DNA of 8,853 bases. Origin: Planctomycetaceae bacterium (GTDB taxonomy: Bacteria > Planctomycetota > Planctomycetia > Pirellulales > Thermoguttaceae). Positions 1-5,437 of this stretch are shown here, piece by piece. How positions within the stretch are numbered: position 1 is the first letter of the stretch; every line of letters starts with the position of its first letter. The notes beneath the pieces were generated by a model. It was not told where the DNA came from and did not search any database. It saw nothing but the letters and a program-made list of their open reading frames with translations. A program made the position numbers and the translations under genes. The DNA lies in the NCBI GenBank assembly GCA_031276415.1, contig JAISNF010000212.1:1-8853 (forward strand), in the 5' to 3' direction.

Positions 1-371
1 TTGTTCCGGGCGGAATGCTTACTTCTTTTTTATTTCACAATTCGACATCAATCGATTTTTTTGACGTTTATTCGGAAAGCAATTTTTCGGCGTTGAATCC
101 TTTTTTGTTGAGAGAATCATTTACCGATTCATGGTTTCAGATTATTTCCGCTTCATTTTGGGGACTTGGACTTATTGTACCGCTTTTTATTTGGTTCGTG
201 CTCCGTGTTCAACATTTTTCTCCGCAAGATATTGATGAAACATTAACCTTGGAACAGGCGATTGCAGCGATTCGTGAAGCGGAAGCCAATCCGCTTGTCC
301 AAAGTGAGCGTGAACGAGCCAACAAAAACAATACCGCATTTTCTGTTTCATCACCTTCAACTTACCCCTAA
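1..371 (+). CDS. C-terminal part of an unidentified membrane protein (5' end outside window)
   Basis: The frame is open from base 3 to the TAA at 369-371, so this is probably the tail of a longer gene cut by the window edge. The ATG at 15 has no ribosome binding site I can recognise and may be internal. Counting from that ATG, residues about 41-65 form one strongly hydrophobic segment rich in W, F, I and L (core GLGLIVPLFIWFVLRV) that should cross the membrane, followed by a charged tail of about 50 residues with an acidic, Ala-rich helical stretch (DETLTLEQAIAAIREAEANP) and a polar Ser/Asn end. This fits the last transmembrane helix plus cytoplasmic tail of a transporter or other integral membrane protein, but I do not recognise the family. 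The LUD gene starts only 12 bases downstream on the same strand, so the two are probably cotranscribed. Confidence 0.6.
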   Translation, partial: VPGGMLTSFLFHNSTSIDFFDVYSESNFSALNPFLLRESFTDSWFQIISASFWGLGLIVPLFIWFVLRVQHFSPQDIDETLTLEQAIAAIREAEANPLVQSERERANKNNTAFSVSSPSTYP

Positions 372-383
372 CAATAATAACAC

Positions 384-1028
384 ATGTTAAACACATCTCT
401 TGAAAAACGAAACGATTTATTAGGGACACACGTTGTTAAATCCCTGAAAAACAGACATTTTGAAGCCTATTATTACAAAACAAGCGGAGAAGCGATTGAA
501 AAAATTCTCACAATTCTTTCGAGAAGAGAAAGCGTTTCGTGGGGAGGTTCTACAACGCTTGAGGAAATTGGTTTGACCAAACGGATACGTGAAGAATACG
601 AGATGGCGGTTGATCGTGATAAAGCAACAACAATTGCCGACCGTTACGAAGCCATGCAAAAAGCGTTTTTTTGCGACAATTATCTGACAAGTGTCAACGC
701 CATCAGTGAAGACGGGCAACTGGTTAATGTGGACGGCAATGGCAATCGTGTTGCTGCGATGGCGTTTGGTCCCAAGCGGGTTATTGTTGTTGCCGGAATT
801 AATAAGGTTGTCAAAACATTGGACGACGCAATTACCAGAGCCAGAACTTACGCATCGCCCGTCAATGCCCAACGAACCGGCAATATCAAAACACCTTGTA
901 TGTCAACGGGAACTTGTGAAGATTGTAAATCCGCCGATTGTATTTGCACTTATATTGTTACGACAAGAATCAGCCGACCGCAAGGACGAATTAACGTTTT
1001 TCTTATCGGCGAAACGTTGGGATTTTGA
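384..1028 (+). CDS. Stand-alone LUD-domain protein (lactate-utilization/LutC-like, DUF162) with C-terminal cysteine cluster
   Basis: A 214-aa protein of the LUD superfamily (PF02589), whose LutB/LutC members serve iron-sulfur-dependent lactate oxidation; the role of stand-alone members is not settled. The family is recognised from WGGSTTLEEIG (about 53-63), the core AISEDGQLVNVDGNGNRVAA (106-125), FGPKRVIVVAGINKVVK (128-144), RARTYASPVNAQR (152-164) and the end RINVFLIGETLGF. Residues 172-188 hold Cys172, Cys178, Cys181, Cys186 and Cys188, which look able to bind metal or an Fe-S cluster. In relatives I remember the end of this motif reads SPDRIC, whereas here it is SADCIC, adding a cysteine. 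Length is full for this single-domain type. No lutA or lutB is adjacent; the upstream neighbour is a membrane protein 12 bases away, suggesting an operon. The ATG at 384 has no Shine-Dalgarno, as for most genes here. Cytoplasmic; specific substrate unknown. Confidence 0.88.
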   Translation: MLNTSLEKRNDLLGTHVVKSLKNRHFEAYYYKTSGEAIEKILTILSRRESVSWGGSTTLEEIGLTKRIREEYEMAVDRDKATTIADRYEAMQKAFFCDNYLTSVNAISEDGQLVNVDGNGNRVAAMAFGPKRVIVVAGINKVVKTLDDAITRARTYASPVNAQRTGNIKTPCMSTGTCEDCKSADCICTYIVTTRISRPQGRINVFLIGETLGF

Positions 1029-1114
1029 ATTATTCCCGTTGCAATATATTAATTTTGTTTTCCGTTTTTTTCCCCCTTGTTCCGATTCCTTTATTTTGAT
1101 AGAATATTGCAAGT

Positions 1115-1134
1115 TTATTAAAAGTTTTTAATAA
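1115..1134. repeat. A+T-only 9-bp palindrome in the spacer before the DUF3467 gene
   Basis: TTATTAAAA (1115-1123) and TTTTAATAA (1126-1134) form a perfect inverted repeat with a 2-base centre, about 87 bases after the LUD stop and 105 before the DUF3467 start. Two direct copies of AAGTTTTAA follow at 1151-1159 and 1165-1173, 14 bp apart. As a terminator hairpin it would be weak (no G-C pairs); it could equally be an operator or chance in A+T-rich DNA. I see no convincing -35/-10 pair in 1029-1238. Confidence 0.35.
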
Positions 1135-1238
1135 TTGGAATTTCGCCGTAAAGTTTTAACTGTGAAGTTTTAAATTATTGAAATTTTGATTATTTTGTTG
1201 TTTTTACTTTCACCCTTAATTTAATTTTAATAACATTT

Positions 1239-1586
1239 ATGTCACAGGCTCAAACACCGGAAAATGCGGCGGCAGAAGTTTCTGATCGTTCGCAATCCCA
1301 ACAGCAAGTCCCTCAGGTTCGGTTTGACGATTCCAAAGTTACGGCAACTTACGCCAATTTTTGCCGTGTTACCGGAACTCCCGAAGAACTCATTATCGAC
1401 TTCGGTCTCAATCCGCAACCCGTCGGTTTTCCAACCACTCCGATTGTTGTTACAGACCGCATCGTAACAAATTTCTACACCGCCAAACGAATGTTGTACG
1501 CCCTCCAAACAACAATCCAACGGCACGAACAAACATTCGGTGTTTTGGAAATTGATGTTCAGAAACGTGTTAAAACTCAACAATAA
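1239..1586 (+). CDS. DUF3467 family protein
   Basis: A 115-aa cytoplasmic protein of unknown function in family DUF3467 (PF11950). The first 25 residues are a low-complexity Gln/Ser/Ala-rich tail (the string SQSQQQ lies at 18-23). The conserved body follows: VRFDDSKVTATYANFCRVTG (27-46), TPEELIIDFGLNPQP (47-61), an IVVTDRIVTNFYTAKRM stretch (69-85) and a C-terminal helix with QRHEQTFGVLEIDVQKRV (94-111). This is very close to the form I know from planctomycete genomes, including the ATYANFCRVTGTPEELI signature, and is one of the main reasons for the taxonomic call. Length is normal. The start at ATG 1239 has no Shine-Dalgarno, and the 210-base spacer on its 5' side suggests it is transcribed alone. 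No function can be stated; the small alpha/beta body lacks an obvious catalytic motif. Confidence 0.9.
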   Translation: MSQAQTPENAAAEVSDRSQSQQQVPQVRFDDSKVTATYANFCRVTGTPEELIIDFGLNPQPVGFPTTPIVVTDRIVTNFYTAKRMLYALQTTIQRHEQTFGVLEIDVQKRVKTQQ

Positions 1587-1614
1587 TTACTTTTCAACAC
1601 AACCAATTTACAAA

Positions 1615-1813
1615 GGTAACTTCTAATAACCGCCTTTTATTTAAGCACAGATTATTTAAGCACAGTGAAGAAAAATTTAATTTTAAAAAGTTATTTTAGA
1701 TCAAAAGTCAATGATAATATTAAATAACGTTTCGATTCCAATTAAAAATTTTCTTTGTGTTTTCTGTATCCTCTGTGGTTAATAAAAATTAATTTGTGGT
1801 TTTTAGGAGTACC
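1615..1813. repeat. Inverted-repeat element A, CACAGAG type, with terminal inverted repeats
   Basis: The 301-base gap between the DUF3467 and PIN genes is mostly one imperfect inverted repeat. The left end reads GGTAACTTCTAATAACC (1615-1631); the right end, read on the other strand, is GGTACTCCTAAAAACC (1813 back to 1798), about 14 of 17 positions alike allowing one gap. Inside, AAGCACAG occurs twice on the left (1644-1672), and the right half has TTTGTGTTTTCTGTATCC then TCTGTGGTTAAT, the degenerate complement of a CACAGAG-rich arm. The left-end 18 bases recur exactly at 7605-7622. There is no ORF for a transposase, so if mobile it would be non-autonomous (MITE-like). The boundaries are my estimate from the end similarity. 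Confidence 0.6.
1804..1809 (+). promoter_or_regulatory. Shine-Dalgarno TAGGAG located in the end of element A
   Basis: TAGGAG lies 7 bases before ATG 1817, an ideal position for ribosome binding. It is part of the right terminal repeat of element A (TTAGGAGTACC). The same hexamer serves the PEP-CTERM gene, while other genes in the window have no clear Shine-Dalgarno. Confidence 0.5.
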
Positions 1814-1816
1814 TTG

Positions 1817-1891
1817 ATGTCATTTGCGGACGTATTTTTGTTGTTTGGTTGTTTCATTTTTTCAAAAAATAAAATAGATAATCACGGATGA
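1817..1891 (+). CDS. Possible 24-aa leader ORF overlapping the PIN gene start
   Basis: ATG 1817, with TAGGAG 7 bases upstream, opens 24 codons that end at TGA 1889-1891. That stop overlaps the PIN gene's ATG (1888-1890) in the ATGA arrangement typical of translationally coupled genes. The peptide starts MSFADVFLLFGCFIFSK, a hydrophobic run of about 14 residues, then a short polar tail KNKIDNHG. The PIN gene has no Shine-Dalgarno of its own, so ribosomes finishing this ORF could restart there. It could be a coupling leader, a small membrane peptide, or a chance reading through repeat-derived sequence. Evidence is positional only: no homologue is known to me and the coding bias of 24 codons cannot be judged. 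Confidence 0.35.
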   Translation: MSFADVFLLFGCFIFSKNKIDNHG

Positions 1892-2556
1892 ATCAATATG
1901 ATCTTTTGAAAAAACTGGCTCGGCAATGTTTGAAAAAACCGCAATTCCTGAAAAATTTTCCGAAAGAAGCCAATAAACAACTTGCCGTTCAAATTAAAAA
2001 TTGGTTAGAGCAGTACGGAAATTCCGATGAACCGAAATATCATAATGAAATCCGAATACTTCGTGATTTTCTGTTGCTTCACGAAACGGCTTCTCACGGT
2101 ATGGTTCCGATGTTGAACGAACAACCGGCGATACGATATTATCTCGTAATTGATACGAATATATTTTTTCACGATGAACAAATTCTGAACCGGTTGAATG
2201 ATCATGATATTTTTGTTCTGCCGCAAATTGTTCTTGACGAATTGTGTAATCGGGCTAAAAGTAAAGATTCCAAAGGCAAAAAATCGCAACGAATTTTAGC
2301 CAGTATCCGTCAATTTCCGGCAAAACGTTTGTTACAAGCCCGTATTGAGCGTTGGGAAGTTCGCCGTTTTTTGCCGCAATTTCATACTGTAACAAGTAAT
2401 GATGAATGTGATCATCAGATTCTTGCGGTAACCAAGCGTTTTCTTCTGGAAAAGAAACCGGCTCAACTTCTTTCCAATGATTTTGAGTTACGTAAAAAAG
2501 CCGCCGAACTGAATATTACCGCTCTTTCGCTTCAGGAATTTTTGACCGGCAGATAA
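1888..2556 (+). CDS. Stand-alone PIN-domain protein, putative RNase
   Basis: A 222-aa protein. Residues 1-80 are a helical, Lys-rich N-terminal region without a domain I can name; residues 84-220 are a PIN domain. The acidic metal-binding positions are visible: Asp89 in LVIDTNIFF, Glu118 in IVLDEL, Asp172/Asp175 in NDECDHQIL and Asp198 in LLSNDFELR, with the family's usual ending ALSLQEFL. PIN domains are Mg/Mn-dependent single-strand ribonucleases. The LxxDTNxFF start, and a size well above the 130-140 aa of VapC toxins, place it nearer the YlaK/PhoH-associated or free-standing PIN type. No antitoxin gene is adjacent: the only upstream ORF is the 24-codon leader, and the next gene is the opposite-strand uvrC. 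The catalytic residues look intact, so it is probably active; the target is unknown. ATG 1888 is the first in frame; an in-frame TAG (1876-1878, ATAGAT context) lies just upstream. Confidence 0.85.
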   Translation: MNQYDLLKKLARQCLKKPQFLKNFPKEANKQLAVQIKNWLEQYGNSDEPKYHNEIRILRDFLLLHETASHGMVPMLNEQPAIRYYLVIDTNIFFHDEQILNRLNDHDIFVLPQIVLDELCNRAKSKDSKGKKSQRILASIRQFPAKRLLQARIERWEVRRFLPQFHTVTSNDECDHQILAVTKRFLLEKKPAQLLSNDFELRKKAAELNITALSLQEFLTGR

Positions 2557-2791
2557 GTAACTGTCTATTTTCGTAACCGCAGAATTTGCAGAAACAATGA
2601 ATTGTCCGCAGATTACGCTGATAAGCGCAGATTGTCTTTTGAGAATACGAAACAACAAAATAGACAGACAAATTTTTTGTTGCTTTCTATTTTAAAAATC
2701 ATCTGCGAATATCTGCGTGATCTGCGGACACTTTTTTTCTGTGAACTCTGTGTTCTCGGTGGTTAAATAAAAAAAGTTATTAGGAGTTATC
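2557..2791. repeat. Inverted-repeat element B between the PIN gene and uvrC
   Basis: The convergent gap is filled by a large imperfect inverted repeat. The inner arms include GTCCGCAGAT (2604-2613) and its exact complement ATCTGCGGAC (2720-2729); ATCTGCG occurs three times at 2701, 2711 and 2720, spaced 9-10 bases. The outer arms are TAACCGCAGAATTTGCAGAA on the left and, complementary, the CTGTGTTCTCGGTGGTTAA stretch ending at 2765. The right terminus, read on the minus strand, is GATAACTCCTAATAACT (2791 to 2775), matching 14 of 17 bases of element A's left end. It begins within uvrC: the last three codons and stop of uvrC lie in it. The left terminus near 2557 is less clear (GTAACT, then a few extra bases, then GTAACCG). 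A transcript from either side would fold strongly here, so it may stop transcription both ways; no poly-U tract of the classic kind follows a stem. Confidence 0.6.
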
Positions 2792-4126
2792 TTTTGAGAA
2801 ACGGTTTTTGCGCAAAATGTGGTGATAATGTTGCGCAAAACGATGGGCTTCATCGCGGACATATTGCAAAAGCCGCAAGGCAAAAGAATGACGGCTTAAG
2901 CGTAGCGGATTTTCTTGATTTGGTACAAAAATTTCTTCTTCCCGTTTCGCTAATGAAATGACAAGTCGCGGTTGGAAGGGAGTTCGGGACAACGCCGTAA
3001 GAACCGAATGTAATTGACCTTTGCCGCCGTCAATCAATAAAAGATCAGGATTGGGATAATCCGTTTCCTCTTGAGAAAACCGCCGCGCAACCACTTCCGC
3101 CATACTCGCAAAATCGTCAATTCCTTTGACCGTTTTAATTTTGTAACGTCTGTAACCGGGTTTGAACGGCAAACCGTCAATAAACCGAACTAAACTGGCA
3201 ACCATGTCCGTCCCGCCAAGATGAGCAATATCAATTCCCTCAATTGTTCGCGGAATTTCATCCAGTTTGAAAATCTTTTTAAGTCCCAACACGCCGCGCC
3301 GCGGATCAATCATAAACGCTTCCGGCTGAACATTTGTATCAATTTCTCCCCGTTGATCAAGCGTTTCCAAAAGATGAATCTGATCGCGAAGTTCTGCGGC
3401 AAGTTCATAGTGTCGTTTTTCGGCAGCCTCACGCATTTCATACTGAAGATCCGTCAACAAGGATTTTTTGTTACCTTCAAGAAAACGAATCAAACGATTA
3501 ATATTTTTCCGGTATTCTTCCGGTGTGATACGAAAATTGCAAGGTGCGGAACACTGATGAATCGAATACAAAAGGCAAGGACGGAACCAACGCCAACGCT
3601 CATCGTTGACGCGTAAATCAAGTGTACACGCCCGAAATTTGAAAATCTTTTGCAGAACAAGAATCGCTCCGCGCAAACCGCTTGAATTGGTAAAAGGACC
3701 AAATAACCGAACTCCGTGTTCTTTGGGTGTTCGTGTTATTTCGACACGCGGAAACGGTTCACGTGTACGAATTTGAAGATAGGGAAATGTTTTTGAATCT
3801 TTCAGATCACGATTATATTTCGGCTGAATATCTTTAACCAAACGAGATTCCAACAATAAAGCGTCAACTTCGCTTTCCGTTTCAATAAAATCAATATCAT
3901 GGATTTCGGGAATTAACGGAGCAGTTCGCGGGTCTTCCAGTGCGGCTTTCTGAAAATAAGAACCGGCTCGGTTACGTAAATCTTTTGCCTTGCCAATGTA
4001 AATCACACGTCCGGCATTGTCCTTCATCAAATAAACACCGGCATGATGCGGAAACATTCGGACTTTTTCCGATGCCGGCGAATTGTCGCACAAATAATCT
4101 GATTCACGCTCCAATAAATCATCCAT
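2780..4126 (-). CDS. uvrC: Excinuclease ABC subunit C (UvrC), short form without C-terminal helix-hairpin-helix
   Basis: UvrC is the nuclease of nucleotide excision repair: the UvrA/UvrB complex loads it on damaged DNA, where it cuts on both sides of the lesion. In this 448-aa protein residues 30-53 start the GIY-YIG nuclease (GVYLMKD, then VIYIGKAKDLRNR) for the 3' cut. Cys167, Cys184, Cys192 and Cys196 match the conserved cysteines proposed to hold an Fe-S cluster. Residues about 222-256 are the UVR motif that binds UvrB. The RNase H-like 5' nuclease spans about 290-435, with Asp299, Asp337 or Asp338 (DDFASM), Asp366 (LIDGGKGQ) and His428 (RDEAHRF) all present. It ends about 10 residues after that domain, so the (HhH)2 DNA-binding domain of the roughly 600-aa bacterial form is missing. 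I recall planctomycete UvrCs being short too, so this may be lineage-normal. The last codons and stop overlap element B. No good Shine-Dalgarno precedes ATG 4126. Confidence 0.93.
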   Translation of the reverse strand: MDDLLERESDYLCDNSPASEKVRMFPHHAGVYLMKDNAGRVIYIGKAKDLRNRAGSYFQKAALEDPRTAPLIPEIHDIDFIETESEVDALLLESRLVKDIQPKYNRDLKDSKTFPYLQIRTREPFPRVEITRTPKEHGVRLFGPFTNSSGLRGAILVLQKIFKFRACTLDLRVNDERWRWFRPCLLYSIHQCSAPCNFRITPEEYRKNINRLIRFLEGNKKSLLTDLQYEMREAAEKRHYELAAELRDQIHLLETLDQRGEIDTNVQPEAFMIDPRRGVLGLKKIFKLDEIPRTIEGIDIAHLGGTDMVASLVRFIDGLPFKPGYRRYKIKTVKGIDDFASMAEVVARRFSQEETDYPNPDLLLIDGGKGQLHSVLTALSRTPFQPRLVISLAKREEEIFVPNQENPLRLSRHSFALRLLQYVRDEAHRFAQHYHHILRKNRFSKDNS

Positions 4127-4133
4127 GAACTCA

Positions 4134-4146
4134 ATTCAAATTGAAT
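4134..4146. promoter_or_regulatory. Palindrome just upstream of uvrC
   Basis: ATTCAA (4134-4139), A, TTGAAT (4141-4146) is a perfect 6-bp inverted repeat ending 8 bases before the uvrC ATG. It does not match the LexA boxes I know (CTG-N10-CAG or GAAC-N4-GTTC). It may be an operator or chance in A+T-rich DNA. Confidence 0.25.
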
Positions 4147-4187
4147 AACATTACAAAAAAAACATATTCTTGAAAAGGTTCTCAATG

Positions 4188-4214
4188 TTCCGGCGGTTAA
4201 AACCGCCGGCTACA
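4188..4214 (-). repeat. REP-like GC-rich hairpin, copy 1
   Basis: CCGGCGGTT (4190-4198) and AACCGCCGG (4201-4209) form a perfect 9-bp stem with a 2-base loop. With its flanks (TT before, CTACA after) this is a 27-base block found again, exactly, in the opposite orientation at 7462-7488. It sits between the PEP-CTERM stop and the uvrC start, both on minus. The strong hairpin could protect or end the upstream message, but no U-run follows it. It is the only GC-rich patch in a very A+T-rich spacer, typical of dispersed REP-type elements. Confidence 0.75.
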
Positions 4215-4231
4215 GTTACATGCGACTGTCC

Positions 4232-4258
4232 GCTATCAACTCTCCCTATCAACTATTT
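4232..4258 (-). repeat. Degenerate heptamer repeat overlapping the end of the PEP-CTERM gene
   Basis: Read on the minus strand this holds AGTTGAT, a 6-base AGGGAG, then AGTTGAT again. The 13-base string CTATCAACTCTCC (plus strand, 4233-4245) occurs exactly again at 5412-5424. It encodes the last residues (IVDRES) and stop of the PEP-CTERM protein. Confidence 0.6.
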
Positions 4259-5105
4259 TCTTTGCTTTTTTGTTTTTTCGTCTCAGGAATGACAACGCGA
4301 GTACTCCGGCAAAACTTAAAATTAAGGCGGTTGACGGTTCGGGCGTAACGGTATTTGCATTAACATTGGTTAGAATAAACGCAAAGTCCTGATAATCAAA
4401 ATCTGATGAATCCGATATATTCAAGTCCTCAAAGGCAAACAAAAATGCAGATTCAATACCTTCATAGCCGAACCGTTGCCGCATCAAATCAGTAACGTTA
4501 AATGCAAGAAGATGATTAATTCCGTCTTCATAGTACTGTGTCCACGATCCACCGTTTAGATACTCATCTGAGGAATAATACCATTCGTGATCGCCGGAGA
4601 ATGCCTTTGACAGTCCACCACTATTTACCGAAAAGACATAATCACCGCCTTCCAGATTAATGGCTTGACCATCAATGATTGCCTCAGCGGTGGTTGTCGA
4701 AACATATTGATCGGTATCAAAAAGCAAGTTACCGGTTGTACTGTAGATTTCCAAACCATGCGTCCAAGCGGAACTTGTAAACGAAGCCACAACATTACTG
4801 CCCGGATTGACATGCCATGACGAAATTGTTTGCCGGATCATTCGATCCTCGACCAGTTCGTTTCCGCTGGTATAATTTGATTCTCCAAGAGTAACAATCT
4901 CGTCATGAAAATATTCGTTGAAAATACGAAACAAGGGATTGGGAGCTCCTTCATTGGTATCGCCGGTTGCATCGTTAATCTGCAATGTTTCAAGATCGGC
5001 GTTCAAGCCGATATACTCATCCATTGTTAATTGATCTCCATACGAAACGGAAATCATTGAACCGGATAGTACAGCAGCAACAATAAGAAAATAAAAAGTT
5101 TTCAT
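4236..5105 (-). CDS. PEP-CTERM sorting-domain protein, secreted, DUF4114-like C-terminal region
   Basis: A 289-aa exported protein. Residues 1-23 are a signal peptide (MKTFYF, hydrophobic core, likely cleavage after SYG). The body (24-250) is rich in Gly, Ser, Asp, Tyr and Asn, as in extracellular proteins. Residues about 217-246 (the AFLFAFEDLN run, then DSSDFDYQDFAFIL) resemble the acidic end of DUF4114, which may bind calcium. The C-terminus is a textbook PEP-CTERM signal: TPEPSTALI (254-262), a membrane segment to about 274, then RRKNKKAKK. In the exosortase system this tail is recognised and cut at the inner membrane and the protein is moved to the surface or matrix. The exosortase gene is not in this window. 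The start is firm: TAGGAG lies 9 bases before the ATG. The final IVDRES comes from a heptamer repeat, so the original stop was probably slightly earlier. Specific role unknown; adhesion or matrix is plausible. Confidence 0.88.
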   Translation of the reverse strand: MKTFYFLIVAAVLSGSMISVSYGDQLTMDEYIGLNADLETLQINDATGDTNEGAPNPLFRIFNEYFHDEIVTLGESNYTSGNELVEDRMIRQTISSWHVNPGSNVVASFTSSAWTHGLEIYSTTGNLLFDTDQYVSTTTAEAIIDGQAINLEGGDYVFSVNSGGLSKAFSGDHEWYYSSDEYLNGGSWTQYYEDGINHLLAFNVTDLMRQRFGYEGIESAFLFAFEDLNISDSSDFDYQDFAFILTNVNANTVTPEPSTALILSFAGVLALSFLRRKNKKAKKIVDRES

Positions 5106-5114
5106 CGTAAAAAT

Positions 5115-5120
5115 CTCCTA
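5115..5120 (-). promoter_or_regulatory. Shine-Dalgarno TAGGAG of the PEP-CTERM gene
   Basis: On the minus strand TAGGAG is followed by 9 bases (ATTTTTACG minus its first A shared with the motif edge) and then ATG at 5105. It is one of only two good Shine-Dalgarno sites I see in the window and fixes the start of this gene. Confidence 0.7.
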
Positions 5121-5358
5121 AGTTTGTTTTTTGGAAAATCAATGATTTCATCCCATGATAAAATATCGTATGATTCTAACGTAATTCTAAAGCAATTAAC
5201 ATGCCGTTTTGTAACAAATCTTTTTTTATATTTTCTAACTTCTTTTAATTAAAGGAGTTAAGAAAAATTTTTATTCTGTTCTTCTGGAAAAAGAATGATT
5301 ACTATTGGTATAAAAATGTGCTAAATGGCGACAATTATAGTTAATAGTGTATCATTTT

Positions 5359-5401
5359 GCAAGCGGAATTTTTGTCAAAACGGTAAAAAAATTCCGCTTG
5401 C
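5359..5401. repeat. Perfect 15-bp inverted repeat downstream of the methionine gene
   Basis: GCAAGCGGAATTTTT (5359-5373) and AAAAATTCCGCTTGC (5387-5401) are exact complements around a 13-base loop. It lies 37 bases beyond the stop of the minus-strand methyltransferase/reductase gene, where a terminator would be expected. A transcript would form a stable hairpin, but the bases after it on the minus strand are AAAATGAT, not a U-run, so it is not a classic intrinsic terminator. It could block 3' exonucleases, be a protein site, or be a small palindromic repeat. Confidence 0.7.
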
Positions 5402-5403
5402 GA

Positions 5404-5428
5404 ACTATCCACTATCAACTCTCCACTA
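5404..5428 (-). repeat. Degenerate heptamer repeat downstream of the methionine gene
   Basis: Plus-strand units ACTATCC, ACTATCA, ACTCTCC and a partial ACTA follow each other exactly (5404-5428), starting 3 bases past the 15-bp inverted repeat and ending 9 bases before the stop codon of the neighbouring gene. Same family as 4232-4258 and 7332-7352. Confidence 0.65.
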
Positions 5429-5437
5429 AATAGTGTG

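Larger units (their letters stand above)
5106..5437. other. Gene-free spacer upstream of the PEP-CTERM gene
   Basis: These 332 A+T-rich bases have no credible ORF. Besides the Shine-Dalgarno and the repeats listed separately, the direct repeat ATTCTAA occurs at 5173-5179 and 5184-5190, 11 bp apart (one helical turn), 68-85 bases upstream of the PEP-CTERM start. On the minus strand these read TTAGAAT, so either TAGAAT could serve as a -10 hexamer, or the pair could bind a regulator; I see no matching -35. Nothing recognisable lies in 5200-5340. Confidence 0.4.

Noticed and set aside
691..1131. 146-codon ORF on + overlapping the LUD gene
   Set aside because: It is out of frame with a well-conserved family protein and has no conserved features.
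1817..2556. Toxin-antitoxin pair made of the 24-codon ORF and the PIN gene
   Set aside because: The short ORF is too small and hydrophobic for a VapB-type antitoxin and the PIN protein is longer than VapC toxins.
2692..2883. Minus-strand ORF of 63 codons across the end of uvrC and element B
   Set aside because: It is a reading of the CACAGAG-type repeat plus uvrC in another frame; the TTENTEFTEKK-like peptide is the usual artefact of such repeats.
5359..5401. DNA uptake sequence like that of Pasteurellaceae (AAGCGG core)
   Set aside because: Only the short core is similar, the organism is not of that group, and there is no second copy in the window.
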